Source: Lewinellaceae bacterium
GTDB lineage: Bacteria; Bacteroidota; Bacteroidia; Chitinophagales; Saprospiraceae
NCBI GenBank assembly: GCA_020636195.1
Contig: JACJYH010000007.1
Coordinates: 62,001 to 126,000 of the forward strand
DNA length: 64,000 nt
Direction of reading: 5' to 3'
Shown: piece after piece, positions 8,444-17,648 of the stretch
Position numbering within the stretch: the first letter of the stretch is position 1
Layout of the letters: each line of letters starts with the position of its first letter
Program-made: the position numbers and the translations under genes
Notes under the pieces: model-generated
The model's database searches: none
Seen by the model: only the letters and a program-made list of their open reading frames with translations
What the model was told of the DNA's origin: nothing

Positions 8444-8481
8444 AACACAACACAACACAACACAACACAACACAACACAAC
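8444..8481 (+). repeat. (AACAC)7.6 pentanucleotide repeat
   Basis: Seven perfect AACAC units plus AAC, a 38-bp simple sequence repeat, lying 3 bases after a possible ATG (8439-8441) and before the signal-peptide codons of a lipoprotein. Because 5 is not a multiple of 3, gain or loss of units changes which downstream frame follows the ATG. Slipped-strand mispairing at such tracts is a known cause of phase variation in other bacteria. Confidence 0.9.
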
Positions 8482-8536
8482 TAAAAGCTTTCAAAACCTA
8501 ACAAAGCTATTTAAAAAATTTCAGATTATAAGTTTT

Positions 8537-9241
8537 ATGTTGCTTTTAAGTTTATTTACCGCTGCTTGTGATCAACAAGAAGAAAATTCAAATAAAAATG
8601 CACAAGAAGTTTCAGAATTACGCTCATCTGGACTAGAAGAATCACCTTGCACAGATATTTCTGGAAAATGTGATCCTGATAATGTTCAAACCTTAAGTTA
8701 TACATTGACTGATGTTGACGGATATCCGGGATGTAATTTTTTTGTATCAGTCACAATGAGTGAATGCAACATTGGACCTTGGTTTACAACCTATATTGGA
8801 GAATTTCATTTAGATTCATACAACTGTCCCAAATATACCCAAGATTTGAAAAACGCAATGATTACAAGTGATTCTGTACTTGTTGGGTTTTTATCTGATT
8901 TTGATCAAAAACTATATATCGCCTTTGAAGATTATTATTATGGTCTAAACTCCATAAGTTGTGAAAGAGGGCAACAAAGAGAGTTCCAATATTATTTATC
9001 TTCATGCAAACAGTACTGTATTAAATACGTTGAAAACCAAAAAATTCAAACAATTTCTGCAGCATGTGGGAATGGCTGCTGTAGAAGACAAACCAGTATG
9101 TGTACTGATCCTGTAACTGGAAAGGTGAATAAACAAACAATTTACACTTCTACTACAACTGCAGATTGTGGTACTATTATCCCTGATTTTGGCAGACATA
9201 AATGTGACTACGTCACTTCATGTGTTATGACCTGCCAATAA
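8537..9241 (+). CDS. cysteine-rich lipoprotein, probably phase-variable
   Basis: From ATG 8537 the protein starts MLLLSLFTAAC, a lipobox with cysteine 11, and the 234 residues contain 17 cysteines, so the mature domain is probably disulfide-rich at the cell surface or in the periplasm. The function is unknown. The open frame continues upstream without a stop to 8438 and encodes a proper positively charged n-region (KLFKKF) before the hydrophobic core, so the natural start is probably further upstream. The only suitable ATG, at 8439, is out of frame by the current (AACAC) count. Losing one unit or gaining two would join it. As sequenced, the long form is OFF and only the weak short start remains. 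Confidence 0.75.
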   Translation: MLLLSLFTAACDQQEENSNKNAQEVSELRSSGLEESPCTDISGKCDPDNVQTLSYTLTDVDGYPGCNFFVSVTMSECNIGPWFTTYIGEFHLDSYNCPKYTQDLKNAMITSDSVLVGFLSDFDQKLYIAFEDYYYGLNSISCERGQQREFQYYLSSCKQYCIKYVENQKIQTISAACGNGCCRRQTSMCTDPVTGKVNKQTIYTSTTTADCGTIIPDFGRHKCDYVTSCVMTCQ

Positions 9242-9255
9242 TGCATTAAGTAATG

Positions 9256-9304
9256 AATAAGAAATGCCTGCATATGCGATTTTGGTAGATAGGCATTTCT
9301 TATT
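9256..9304 (+). terminator. hairpin terminator after the lipoprotein gene
   Basis: A perfect 14-bp inverted repeat, AATAAGAAATGCCT and AGGCATTTCTTATT, with a 21-base loop, begins 14 bp after the lipoprotein stop. The right arm runs into TTATT, giving a factor-independent-like terminator before the next gene at 9322. Confidence 0.65.
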
Positions 9305-9321
9305 TAAAAAATTCATTTGGT

Positions 9322-10944
9322 ATGAAAAAATATATTTCCTTTGTTATTCTTGTATTGCCCATCATGCTTTTTTCACAAGAAGGTGTACCGCCCGTCCTTA
9401 ACGGCCTCACACCAAAATGGTATCATGTGCTGAAAGATACCAACTATGTGCAAGATACTTTTGGGTTAAATATCAGATCTGCATATAATATTTGTTTTCC
9501 AAGGCGATTAAAATTAGCGGATCATCAATTGCTCATCAATAATACTTGCACTTCAGGATTAGGTGATTACCATGGAAATATAATCCAAGATATAGATACA
9601 CGTTCAGGCAAGATGAAATGGGTGAGGGCTCTCAATAACGATAACTACCTTGATCACCAAGAATATTTCCCCGGCATGTTCTTTGATCAGGAGCAAAATA
9701 AAGTAATTTTAACCGGATTTCAAAAATACGGTACACCATCTACCTATTCGCCTGGTTGGTTTGCTCCCCAGCCGGTTTTGTTTTCAACCATAAAACTGGA
9801 TGGTGATAAAGGCGATATACTCAAGCACGTCGTCAATTCTGATTTAAGCGACACTATAAGATTAAAACCAAATGTCGGGATATTTATGAGGACTAATGAG
9901 CACAACGACTGGTATTTGAGGGGACTTCCTATTGACTTAGGTTGTTTACATACCTTTGAAAGGATCACAGAAGAACAAAAACTGGTTTCAGATTCATCTT
10001 TGACCTATTTTAGTCCCAAAATAGGTCAAAATCCTGTGTACTTTTTAGGTGAAAATCTCATCGAACAAGATAATCATAACAATATGTATGGTATCGTGAT
10101 GAATAAGAATTTTTTTTATCCTCAACCTTTAAACGCAAAGATTATAAAATTTCATTTAAATGATGAAACTGAAATCACACAATCTAGCATAAATGTAGAA
10201 TTTGAAACAGACATCTCAGATTTTATACGACTTCCGGAAACAGAAATTGGGTTTTTACCGAATGCTTTGGTCACGGACGAAGCATTGTATTTGACCATGT
10301 CTTATTTGGACACATTGAACAATTATAGCTTAAAGAGTTGGTTGTTAGGAATAGGTGCGGATGGTAACGTGTTATTTTACGTTAATTCGCTAGAAGTAGT
10401 GGGAACTGCAGCAACAAGTCTTAGATTTATTGGTAGAAAAAATGGTAGGTTGTTTTATAACTTATCCAATAAACAAAATGACAGAACAATTTACAGTATA
10501 GATGATCAAGGTATAATAGAGACGTATGGCATCATACACAATAGAGCTCAATCACCAAAAATAGAATTCAGCAATGCAGTGATTTCTGATGAAAATGACC
10601 TGATCATTTCTATGAAGATTGACAATGAATATTGGTACACAGCAGCTTATGACCCGAAGGATTTCGGTATTGACATTTTTAGCAGTACATTTGATGTAGG
10701 GAGACACCATTCTTATAAAGTATATCCAAACCCAACAAGTAGTACTATAACTATTCAGGCAGATTATGATATTCACGGAAACTGGTGTCTATATGATGCC
10801 CTTGATAGAGTTATAAAGACTTCTCAAACGCAAGGTCTGCATACAAATTTGGACTTATCTGATCTAACTTCAGGCGTTTATTTTTTAAGGCTGCAACAAC
10901 AAGGTCAGGCCGAAATACAAATCGAAAAAATTATCAAATTGTAA
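9322..10944 (+). CDS. secreted protein with T9SS type A sorting domain
   Basis: An N-terminal signal peptide (FVILVLPIMLFS then QEG) is followed by about 430 residues of beta-rich sequence without a recognised domain, resembling the WD40/propeller-like ectodomains common in these bacteria. The last 75 residues are a type IX secretion C-terminal domain: it opens with YKVYPNPTSSTITIQ, has the central LYDALDRVIKT strand and ends GVYFLRLQQ...KIIKL. The protein should cross the outer membrane by the PorQ-containing T9SS and be attached or released. It is preceded by a terminator and ends 2 bp from a convergent aspartic protease gene. Confidence 0.85.
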   Translation: MKKYISFVILVLPIMLFSQEGVPPVLNGLTPKWYHVLKDTNYVQDTFGLNIRSAYNICFPRRLKLADHQLLINNTCTSGLGDYHGNIIQDIDTRSGKMKWVRALNNDNYLDHQEYFPGMFFDQEQNKVILTGFQKYGTPSTYSPGWFAPQPVLFSTIKLDGDKGDILKHVVNSDLSDTIRLKPNVGIFMRTNEHNDWYLRGLPIDLGCLHTFERITEEQKLVSDSSLTYFSPKIGQNPVYFLGENLIEQDNHNNMYGIVMNKNFFYPQPLNAKIIKFHLNDETEITQSSINVEFETDISDFIRLPETEIGFLPNALVTDEALYLTMSYLDTLNNYSLKSWLLGIGADGNVLFYVNSLEVVGTAATSLRFIGRKNGRLFYNLSNKQNDRTIYSIDDQGIIETYGIIHNRAQSPKIEFSNAVISDENDLIISMKIDNEYWYTAAYDPKDFGIDIFSSTFDVGRHHSYKVYPNPTSSTITIQADYDIHGNWCLYDALDRVIKTSQTQGLHTNLDLSDLTSGVYFLRLQQQGQAEIQIEKIIKL

Positions 10945-10946
10945 TA

Positions 10947-11366
10947 CTATTTAACCACCATTTGAGCAAAAAATGGATGCTCAGGATTGACGAGAAGTTC
11001 TTGCTTCAAAGGATGAATGATGAGATCCATGTCTTCCATAGGAATGGCTCCAAAAAGAGGTTCAGAATTTCCTGGGAGCACCAAAGCTCTACACGTAGTT
11101 GCGCGGTTTTTAAACAGAACTTGGACATTATCTACAACATCATACTCTTCAATAGATCCATTGGCTAGTTGTGCTTTTCGTTTTTCCACAACAGGCAACT
11201 GCAACTGTTCTTGGATGACTTCGTTGATGCATAGATTATGCGCTCCGAAGTCCACAAGCATGTTTACATACATACGTTTTACTTCTTCTTGGTCTAGAAG
11301 ATTTCTCCGAACCATTCCGAGATCGTCACCATTGATCAATTCTATTTCAGCGTAAATAAGACCCAT
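10947..11366 (-). CDS. clan AA (retropepsin-like) aspartic protease
   Basis: A small single-domain protein (139 aa from ATG 11366, matching the MGLIYAEIELING start of this family; an upstream ATG at 11414 would add a hydrophobic extension). The catalytic turn is at residues 39-42, reading VDFGA instead of the usual VDTGA or VDSGA. The flap/second loop (LFGAIPMEDMDLII) and the hydrophobic-hydrophobic-Gly element fit the family. Retropepsin-like enzymes work as dimers with one Asp from each chain. The missing Thr/Ser of the DTG motif may reduce activity. No operon partner; it converges with the T9SS gene. Confidence 0.8.
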   Translation of the reverse strand: MGLIYAEIELINGDDLGMVRRNLLDQEEVKRMYVNMLVDFGAHNLCINEVIQEQLQLPVVEKRKAQLANGSIEEYDVVDNVQVLFKNRATTCRALVLPGNSEPLFGAIPMEDMDLIIHPLKQELLVNPEHPFFAQMVVK

Positions 11367-11652
11367 TGTTAATATTATTACAATAAAAACATCTTTAGTA
11401 CTTATCAAGTTCAATGTGAACTACATTACATAAGATATGGTTCGTTAAGATGCTAAAATACTACAAATGCACTTCATTTTATTGTGATTGTAAAAATGGC
11501 TTTGCTTCATGAATACGCATCATTGATTTTTACGTATATGATTTTTTTGTGAAACACCTTTCAAATATAAAGATACATAAGATGCACATATGGCTATGGC
11601 CAAAGGAAAAAATCATAAACTTATTTCGATAAAATTAACTGCGCATTTCGCC
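11367..11652. other. intergenic region, no gene seen
   Basis: AT-rich spacer between the divergent aspartic protease and thrS genes. No ORF, tRNA or T-box-like structure could be recognised by eye. The thrS promoter lies at its right end. Confidence 0.4.
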
Positions 11653-11685
11653 TTTGCACAATTTAAGAGAATATACGTACCTTTG
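11653..11685 (+). promoter_or_regulatory. thrS promoter
   Basis: TTTG at 11653-11656 and TACCTTTG at 11678-11685, separated by 21 bases, are a near-ideal Bacteroidota -33/-7 pair. A GGAGG Shine-Dalgarno sequence at 11702-11706, unusual in this window, lies 8 bases before the ATG at 11715. Confidence 0.75.
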
Positions 11686-11714
11686 CACACTTATACATAA
11701 CGGAGGTCAAACAC

Positions 11715-13646
11715 ATGATAGACATTACTTTGCCGGATGGCAGTGTCAGACAATACGCGTCAGGAGTGACAGGGATGGAAATAGCCCAATCGATCAGCGA
11801 AGGATTAGCGAGAAATGTCCTTTCTATTTCAGTAGATGGAAACGTATGGGATCTATCTAGGCCAATAGAAGAAAGCGCCGCTATCAGGCTACACACGTGG
11901 AATGATCCCGAAGGGAAAGCCACCTACTGGCATTCGTCAGCACACTTGATGGCCGAGGCTTTAGAATCCTTGTATCCGGGGACAAAATTTGGTATTGGCC
12001 CAGCCATAGACAATGGATACTACTACGATGTGGATATGGGCGAGGAAACTTTGACGCCTGCAGATTTGCCAAAAATCGAGCAAAAAATGCTTGAGTTGGC
12101 TAAGGAAAAAAATGTCTATCAGAGACAATCCATCTCTAAAAAAGATGCTGTTCAGTATTTTAATGAAAAGGGAGATGAGTACAAATTAGAGCTTTTAGAA
12201 GGGCTTGAAGATGGTCAAATCACATTTTATACCCAAGGTCAATTTACCGATCTCTGTCGTGGACCTCACATCCCTGACACTTCCTATATCAAAGCGGTCA
12301 AATTAATGAGCTTGGCAGGTGCTTATTGGCGGGGAGATGAAAAGAGAAAACAACTCACTCGTATTTATGGTATCACTTTTCCAAAGCAAAAGGAGCTGAC
12401 GGAATATTTAGAACTCCTAGAAGAAGCCAAGAAAAGAGACCACAGAAAACTTGGTGCAGAGCTGGAACTATTTATGTTTTCTGAAAAAGTAGGTCAAGGA
12501 TTGCCCATCTGGCTTCCCAAAGGTACACAGCTGAGAGAACGGTTGCAGAACTACCTTAGGGAAGAGCAAGAGAAAATGGGATATCAAATGGTTGTAACAC
12601 CGCATATTGGTGCAAAGCAGCTTTATATGACTTCTGGTCATTATGCCAAATATGGTGCAGATAGCTTCCAACCAATAAAAACACCTAAGGAAGGGGAGGA
12701 ATTTTTCCTAAAACCGATGAACTGTCCTCACCATTGTGAGATTTATGGTCACCGACCAAGATCATACAAGGAATTACCACTCAGAATTGGTGAATTTGGC
12801 ACAGTATATAGATACGAACAAAGTGGAGAGTTGCACGGACTTTCTAGAGTGAGAGGATTTACGCAAGATGATGCCCATATTTTTTGCACTGTGGATCAAG
12901 TTAAAGGTGAGTTTCTTCAAGTACTAGAACTCACAACAAAGGTGATCAAGATGATGGGATTTGAGAATTTTACGGCGCAAATCTCATTACGTGATCCGGC
13001 AAATCCTGAGAAATATATTGGTTCCGATGCCAATTGGAATGCGGCTGAACAAGCCATTATAGATGCTACCAAAGAAGTGGACTTAGTTACCACAACTGTA
13101 TATGGTGAGGCTGCGTTTTATGGACCAAAATTAGATTTCATGATCAAGGATGCCTTGGGAAGGTCTTGGCAACTTGGTACCATTCAAGTGGATTATAATC
13201 TCCCTGAAAGATTTGAACTCGAATATATAGGATCTGACAATCAACCACACAGACCTGTAATGATACATAGGGCACCATTCGGGTCTATGGAGCGCTTCAT
13301 CAGCATATTGATTGAGCATACAGCAGGCAAATTTCCATTATGGTTGACGCCGGATCAGTTTGCAATTCTCCCTATATCAGATAAATGGATTCCATATAGT
13401 GAAGGTATAAAAGCAAAATTGGCGGCAGAAGATATCCGTGGTTTTATAGATGATAGAGCAGAATCAATAGGTCGCAAAATCAGAGACACGGAGCTAAAAC
13501 GCATTCCATTCATGCTGATTATCGGTGACAAAGAAGCTGAGAAAGGTGAAGTGTCCGTCAGGAGACAAGGGCAAGGAGACCTTGGTTCTATGTCCATTGA
13601 TCAATTCATCTCTATGTTCAAGGATCAACTGGAAGTAACATCTTGA
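11715..13646 (+). CDS. thrS: threonine-tRNA ligase
   Basis: Charges tRNA-Thr in the cytoplasm. The 643-residue protein has the full bacterial architecture: TGS domain (about 1-60), SAD editing domain with its HSSAHLMAEAL motif (from about residue 75), class II catalytic core with the zinc cysteine at residue 337 (MNCPHHCEIY) and the RxE motif-2 loop (YRYEQSGEL), and the C-terminal anticodon-binding domain (FAILPISDK...). A GGAGG ribosome-binding site and a strong promoter precede it. The downstream membrane-protein gene overlaps the stop by 4 bases. The common thrS-infC-rpmI-rplT order is not found here. Confidence 0.98.
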   Translation: MIDITLPDGSVRQYASGVTGMEIAQSISEGLARNVLSISVDGNVWDLSRPIEESAAIRLHTWNDPEGKATYWHSSAHLMAEALESLYPGTKFGIGPAIDNGYYYDVDMGEETLTPADLPKIEQKMLELAKEKNVYQRQSISKKDAVQYFNEKGDEYKLELLEGLEDGQITFYTQGQFTDLCRGPHIPDTSYIKAVKLMSLAGAYWRGDEKRKQLTRIYGITFPKQKELTEYLELLEEAKKRDHRKLGAELELFMFSEKVGQGLPIWLPKGTQLRERLQNYLREEQEKMGYQMVVTPHIGAKQLYMTSGHYAKYGADSFQPIKTPKEGEEFFLKPMNCPHHCEIYGHRPRSYKELPLRIGEFGTVYRYEQSGELHGLSRVRGFTQDDAHIFCTVDQVKGEFLQVLELTTKVIKMMGFENFTAQISLRDPANPEKYIGSDANWNAAEQAIIDATKEVDLVTTTVYGEAAFYGPKLDFMIKDALGRSWQLGTIQVDYNLPERFELEYIGSDNQPHRPVMIHRAPFGSMERFISILIEHTAGKFPLWLTPDQFAILPISDKWIPYSEGIKAKLAAEDIRGFIDDRAESIGRKIRDTELKRIPFMLIIGDKEAEKGEVSVRRQGQGDLGSMSIDQFISMFKDQLEVTS

Positions 13647-14299
13647 AGACCTTTTATCATATAGTATCATTTGTGTTTCATCCTTTGTGGATCATCACAT
13701 ATCTTACTCTTTTCCTTGTATCCTTTGATCCGTATATCTTCGGTTTTTCAAATCCCAAAGCCAAAGGGTTACTTTTAATATCTGTAATCACCATTACGGC
13801 TATGTTTCCAGCCATAGCCATTGGACTGATGAGAGCCTTGGGGTTGATTTCTTCATTTCAAATGAAAGATGTCAAGGAGAGAATAGCACCATTGGTGACG
13901 ACAGGTTTATTTTATATTTGGCTGTATGTGAACATTAAAAATAATGATCTTGTACCTACACCTATGACCTTGTTTGTATTGGGTAGCACTATATCGATTT
14001 TCACCGCTTTGATTATTAATATCTTTTCGAAAGTGAGTTTACACGCTATCGCAGCAGGTGGTATGGTGATGGCTATTATTATGATTTTGCTGAAGTATTG
14101 TTATTATGATTTAGTGTTGCAGGTCTTTGGATGCCAATGGATTGTTGATCAAAGAGGAATTATTTACTTTGTAATTCTTTTGGCTGGTATTATAGGGACA
14201 GCAAGATTAGGCTTGGGGGCACACAAAAGTGAAGATGTATTTGGAGGATATATTGTAGGTATTTTGTCACAGATGTTGGCATTCAATATTTTAGCATAA
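13643..14299 (+). CDS. PAP2-like integral membrane protein
   Basis: A 218-residue protein with about six transmembrane helices. It resembles the membrane-bound PAP2 phosphatase fold in length and helix spacing (the C-terminal GTARLGLGAHKSEDVFGGYIVG is like the SR..GVHxxxDVxxG motif), but the PSGH motif is not evident (LHAIAAGG stands in its place), so catalysis is uncertain. It starts with TTG inside the thrS stop region (TTGA overlap), which suggests translational coupling to thrS. Homologues of this size are common, uncharacterised membrane proteins of Bacteroidota. Confidence 0.65.
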   Translation: MKTFYHIVSFVFHPLWIITYLTLFLVSFDPYIFGFSNPKAKGLLLISVITITAMFPAIAIGLMRALGLISSFQMKDVKERIAPLVTTGLFYIWLYVNIKNNDLVPTPMTLFVLGSTISIFTALIINIFSKVSLHAIAAGGMVMAIIMILLKYCYYDLVLQVFGCQWIVDQRGIIYFVILLAGIIGTARLGLGAHKSEDVFGGYIVGILSQMLAFNILA

Positions 14300-14313
14300 T
14301 TTATTTTAATAAA

Positions 14314-15129
14314 ATGGAAGACCTTAAAAATCGCATAGAAACATTATGGAATGATAGATCATTATTGCAAGACCCACATAGGCATAGTGATATTTTGGAG
14401 GTCATTGAAATGCTGGACAAAGGGCAGATCCGCATAGCAGAACCAAATGGTGATCAGTGGATCGTCCACAAATGGATAAAAAAAGCAGTAGTACTATACT
14501 TTCCCATTCAAAAGATGCAGACCATAGAAGTTGGCCCTTTTGAGTTTCATGATAAAATACCTCTGAAAAAGAACTTTGCAAGTCAAAATGTTAGAGTTGT
14601 TCCACATGCAATTGCCAGATATGGCTCTTTTATAGAACCGGGTGCCATTCTGATGCCTTCTTATGTCAATATTGGCGCTTACGTAGGCTCAGGAACAATG
14701 GTAGATACTTGGGCGACGGTAGGTTCATGCGCACAAATAGGCAAGCATGTACATCTATCAGGTGGTGTAGGTATTGGTGGCGTATTAGAACCGCCTCAAG
14801 CACAACCCACTATTATTGAAGACAATTGTTTTATAGGTAGCAGATGCATCGTCGTAGAAGGTGTACGAGTAAAAAAAGAAGCTGTTTTAGGTGCCAATGT
14901 GGTATTGACCCAATCTACACGCATCATTGATGTGACAGGCCCGGAACCCATTACATATAAAGGTGTCGTTCCAGAAAGGTCTGTAGTTATACCAGGCAGT
15001 TACACAAAATCTTTTCCATCCGGAGATTATCAAGTGTCCTGCGCATTGATCATCGGTAAAAGAAAGGAAAGCACGGACACGAAAGTTTCCCTAAACGACG
15101 CTCTCAGGGATTATGATGTGGCGGTATAG
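14314..15129 (+). CDS. dapD: 2,3,4,5-tetrahydropyridine-2,6-dicarboxylate N-succinyltransferase
   Basis: Transfers a succinyl group from succinyl-CoA to tetrahydrodipicolinate in lysine and meso-diaminopimelate synthesis. The 271 residues show an N-terminal helical domain, then left-handed beta-helix hexapeptide repeats from about 100 to 210 (for example GAILMPSYVNIGAYVGSGTMVDTWATVG and the HLSGGVGIGGV segment), and the C-terminal strand region. It begins 14 bp after the membrane-protein gene and overlaps dacB by 17 bp. The operon therefore pairs DAP synthesis with a cell-wall carboxypeptidase. Confidence 0.96.
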   Translation: MEDLKNRIETLWNDRSLLQDPHRHSDILEVIEMLDKGQIRIAEPNGDQWIVHKWIKKAVVLYFPIQKMQTIEVGPFEFHDKIPLKKNFASQNVRVVPHAIARYGSFIEPGAILMPSYVNIGAYVGSGTMVDTWATVGSCAQIGKHVHLSGGVGIGGVLEPPQAQPTIIEDNCFIGSRCIVVEGVRVKKEAVLGANVVLTQSTRIIDVTGPEPITYKGVVPERSVVIPGSYTKSFPSGDYQVSCALIIGKRKESTDTKVSLNDALRDYDVAV

Positions 15130-16435
15130 AATAGTATTGTTGTTGTGTCTTGGTAGTCTCGCTTCATGTCGTACAACAAGATTACACAAGAACAGAGATA
15201 TTTCTATACAAATCAATGACGCAATACACCAAACGAATCTCCTCCAAAATTGCTATCTAGGCATATCTATCAGGGATGTGGATGGTGGAAATGCCATATT
15301 TGATTATCAAGCGGATAAATTATTTACGCCTGCTTCAAATGTAAAAATATTGACTGCCTATGCGGCAAAGCACTACTTGAAGGATTCTTTACTGTCTTGC
15401 AAATGGATCGAGACCGACAGCACCGTCACTTTATGGCCTTGCGGAGATCCATCACCGATGAAAAATGGTCTTCCTGAAGGACATTTACCGGAAAGATTGA
15501 AATCAATTGTGCAAAATAAAAAAGTGTATATTTCTACCGCACACGCTGATATTTCGCCATTTGGAAACGGATGGATGTGGGACGACTACGGAGATGATTA
15601 TCAAGCAGAAATCAGTGCTTTTCCTATCTATGGCAATGTGCTCACCGTATTTGGTAAAGATTCATCATTGCTTGAGGTGATGCCCTTTTCGGAAGATTTT
15701 GTAATCGATAGAAATTCCATAAATTCAAATATAAATAGAGATATCATTAGTAATGTATTAAGTGTAGGAACCAAGGGAAGACAGGGAGAATGGATGCAAG
15801 AAATACCCATCTATAACGCTGAAAAAGTGAATAAAAAATTGTGGGAAAATCGCATTGGCACTGCATTAGTTGATACCATTTTACAAGTACCGGAACAAGG
15901 AGTTCACTTACTCCATTCCATCCCTTTGGATACTACGCTAAGACTTATGATGGAGCGAAGTGACAATATGATTGCAGAACAATGTCTCTTGCAAATAGGG
16001 ATGAGTTTAGGAGATACTTTGAATTCAAAATATGCAATAGATACTGTCCTCAATGACCTTTATTTACCTTTTAAAAATGAGTTGAAATGGGTGGATGGTT
16101 CGGGATTGTCGCGATATAATCAAATATCACCTTCAATTTTAAGTCGTATCCTTGGTGATATGTATAAAAAATTGGATCGCACAGAGCTGCTCTATATGAT
16201 GCCGAAAATAAAACTGAGCCTTCCTGAAAAAAATCAACAAACTTCTGCATCCAACTTTTATGCTAAATCAGGTAGCATGTCGTCAGTGTATAATCTATCG
16301 GGTTATATTGTAAAACCTTCCGGAAAAACCTATACTTTTTCCATTATGGTCAATCATTTTTTGGTGGCACCATCTAAAATAAAGAAGGAGGTTCTTCAAC
16401 TGTTGCAAAAAATAGATTTGTTACTTGCCAGTTAA
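15113..16435 (+). CDS. dacB: D-alanyl-D-alanine carboxypeptidase/endopeptidase, PBP4 type (S13)
   Basis: Trims or cleaves peptidoglycan stem peptides in the periplasm. All three penicillin-binding motifs are present: SxxK at S75-K78 (TPASNVKILTA), SxN at S283-N285 (ERSDNMIAEQ) and KSG at 385-387 (YAKSGSM) in place of KTG. The N-terminus is a lipoprotein signal (LLLCLGSLASC), so it is probably anchored to a membrane. The 440 residues fit class C low-molecular-mass PBPs. Its ATG lies within dapD (17-bp overlap), indicating coupled translation. Confidence 0.93.
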   Translation: MMWRYRIVLLLCLGSLASCRTTRLHKNRDISIQINDAIHQTNLLQNCYLGISIRDVDGGNAIFDYQADKLFTPASNVKILTAYAAKHYLKDSLLSCKWIETDSTVTLWPCGDPSPMKNGLPEGHLPERLKSIVQNKKVYISTAHADISPFGNGWMWDDYGDDYQAEISAFPIYGNVLTVFGKDSSLLEVMPFSEDFVIDRNSINSNINRDIISNVLSVGTKGRQGEWMQEIPIYNAEKVNKKLWENRIGTALVDTILQVPEQGVHLLHSIPLDTTLRLMMERSDNMIAEQCLLQIGMSLGDTLNSKYAIDTVLNDLYLPFKNELKWVDGSGLSRYNQISPSILSRILGDMYKKLDRTELLYMMPKIKLSLPEKNQQTSASNFYAKSGSMSSVYNLSGYIVKPSGKTYTFSIMVNHFLVAPSKIKKEVLQLLQKIDLLLAS

Positions 16436-16467
16436 TTGATGTACATTCAAATCAACAAAACGGTGCA

Positions 16468-17352
16468 TCAGTTTCCAATCTTAACTGAAGTCATCGTCAA
16501 TGATCCTGCAATAGGAACGTCATTAAATAATTTGACTTCTTCATCTTTTTCTTTTAACCCTAAAGCATACAGTAAAGGCAAGTAATGTTCAGGCGTAGGT
16601 ATCGCCATTTCAAACGCTTTACCTTGAGATCGGAAGTTTATTAATGACTGATGATCCCCATTCAAAATATACTGTTTCATCTTATCACTGGCTTCTTGTG
16701 CCCAATCAAAAGCAAATGCTTCATTCAGCTTGTTCCATGCCACTAATCTCAAATTGTGCACCATATTTCCACTACCAATGATTAAAACACCTTTGTTTTT
16801 TAATTTTTGAATTTCCCTTGCTAATGCGTAATGATAACTTGGCGGTTGTGAATAATCAATACTCATCTGAACGACAGGCACGTCCGCATCCGGATAGAGA
16901 TGTTTGATCACACTCCAAGCACCGTGATCCAGTCCCCATTGATCATCCAATCCCACGGTTGTAGTTTTAATTAAATCTTTGGTTTTCTGAGCTAACTCAG
17001 GGCTTCCGGGCGCAGGGTATTGTACTTCATACAAAGCTTGTGGAAAACCACCAAAATCGTGAATGGTAGGAGGATGTTGCATTGCTGTCACAAATGTTCC
17101 TTTGGTTTCCCAATGCGCTGAAATGCACAGAATTGCACTTGGTTTAGGTATTTCCTTGCCTACATTTCTAAATCCCTGAACAAATTCATTTTCTTCAATG
17201 GCATTCATTGGACTTCCATGACCCAAAAACAACACTGGCATTCTTTCGGAATTTTTAAGTGTTGAAGTCACCTTATTCAGCTCTGTTAAGGACGAACTCG
17301 ATGCAAATAAAGGCATAAAAGCCATGGTCTTCATAAAATCTTTTCTATTCAT
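16468..17352 (-). CDS. ygiD: extradiol ring-cleavage dioxygenase, DODA/YgiD type
   Basis: Resembles 4,5-DOPA extradiol dioxygenases of the LigB superfamily. Metal and active-site histidines lie in FLGHGSPMNA (about residues 43-52), SAHWET (about 83-88), HDFGGFP (about 99) and DHGAWSV (about 140). The domain is about 255 residues. The present ATG adds about 38 residues of signal-like sequence (MNRKDFMKTMAFMPLFASSSS), which suggests export or a lipid-free anchor and differs from the cytoplasmic E. coli YgiD. Natural substrate unknown. Stand-alone gene, convergent with dacB. Confidence 0.88.
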   Translation of the reverse strand: MNRKDFMKTMAFMPLFASSSSLTELNKVTSTLKNSERMPVLFLGHGSPMNAIEENEFVQGFRNVGKEIPKPSAILCISAHWETKGTFVTAMQHPPTIHDFGGFPQALYEVQYPAPGSPELAQKTKDLIKTTTVGLDDQWGLDHGAWSVIKHLYPDADVPVVQMSIDYSQPPSYHYALAREIQKLKNKGVLIIGSGNMVHNLRLVAWNKLNEAFAFDWAQEASDKMKQYILNGDHQSLINFRSQGKAFEMAIPTPEHYLPLLYALGLKEKDEEVKLFNDVPIAGSLTMTSVKIGN

Positions 17353-17648
17353 TTGTGGGAAATTTCAGGTTATTACCAATATATCCGGCAAGTGTCATCA
17401 TATGGCATTCATAAACCTAGAAAACAAACAGAAGTGTTGGTTGAAAAGTTTTTGGAGAAATACAGACAAAATATACCTTTATAAAATTCCTTATTCTCCC
17501 AAATTTATCTTTGAATGGTTTATGGAGTCAATATGAAATGCATGTTTTATTCCTCATTTATCCATATTATGCCAAATTTTAACTGCTATTTACGAAAAAT
17601 ATCACATATTTGTATTATTATTTTTACTCCAAACATAAACCAATAATA

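Noticed and set aside
11017..11355. 112-codon frame opposite the aspartic protease
   Set aside because: Shadow of the protease gene, whose family pattern is clear.
17324..17536. 70-codon plus-strand frame after the dioxygenase start
   Set aside because: It overlaps the 5' end of a well supported minus-strand gene and shows no conserved pattern.
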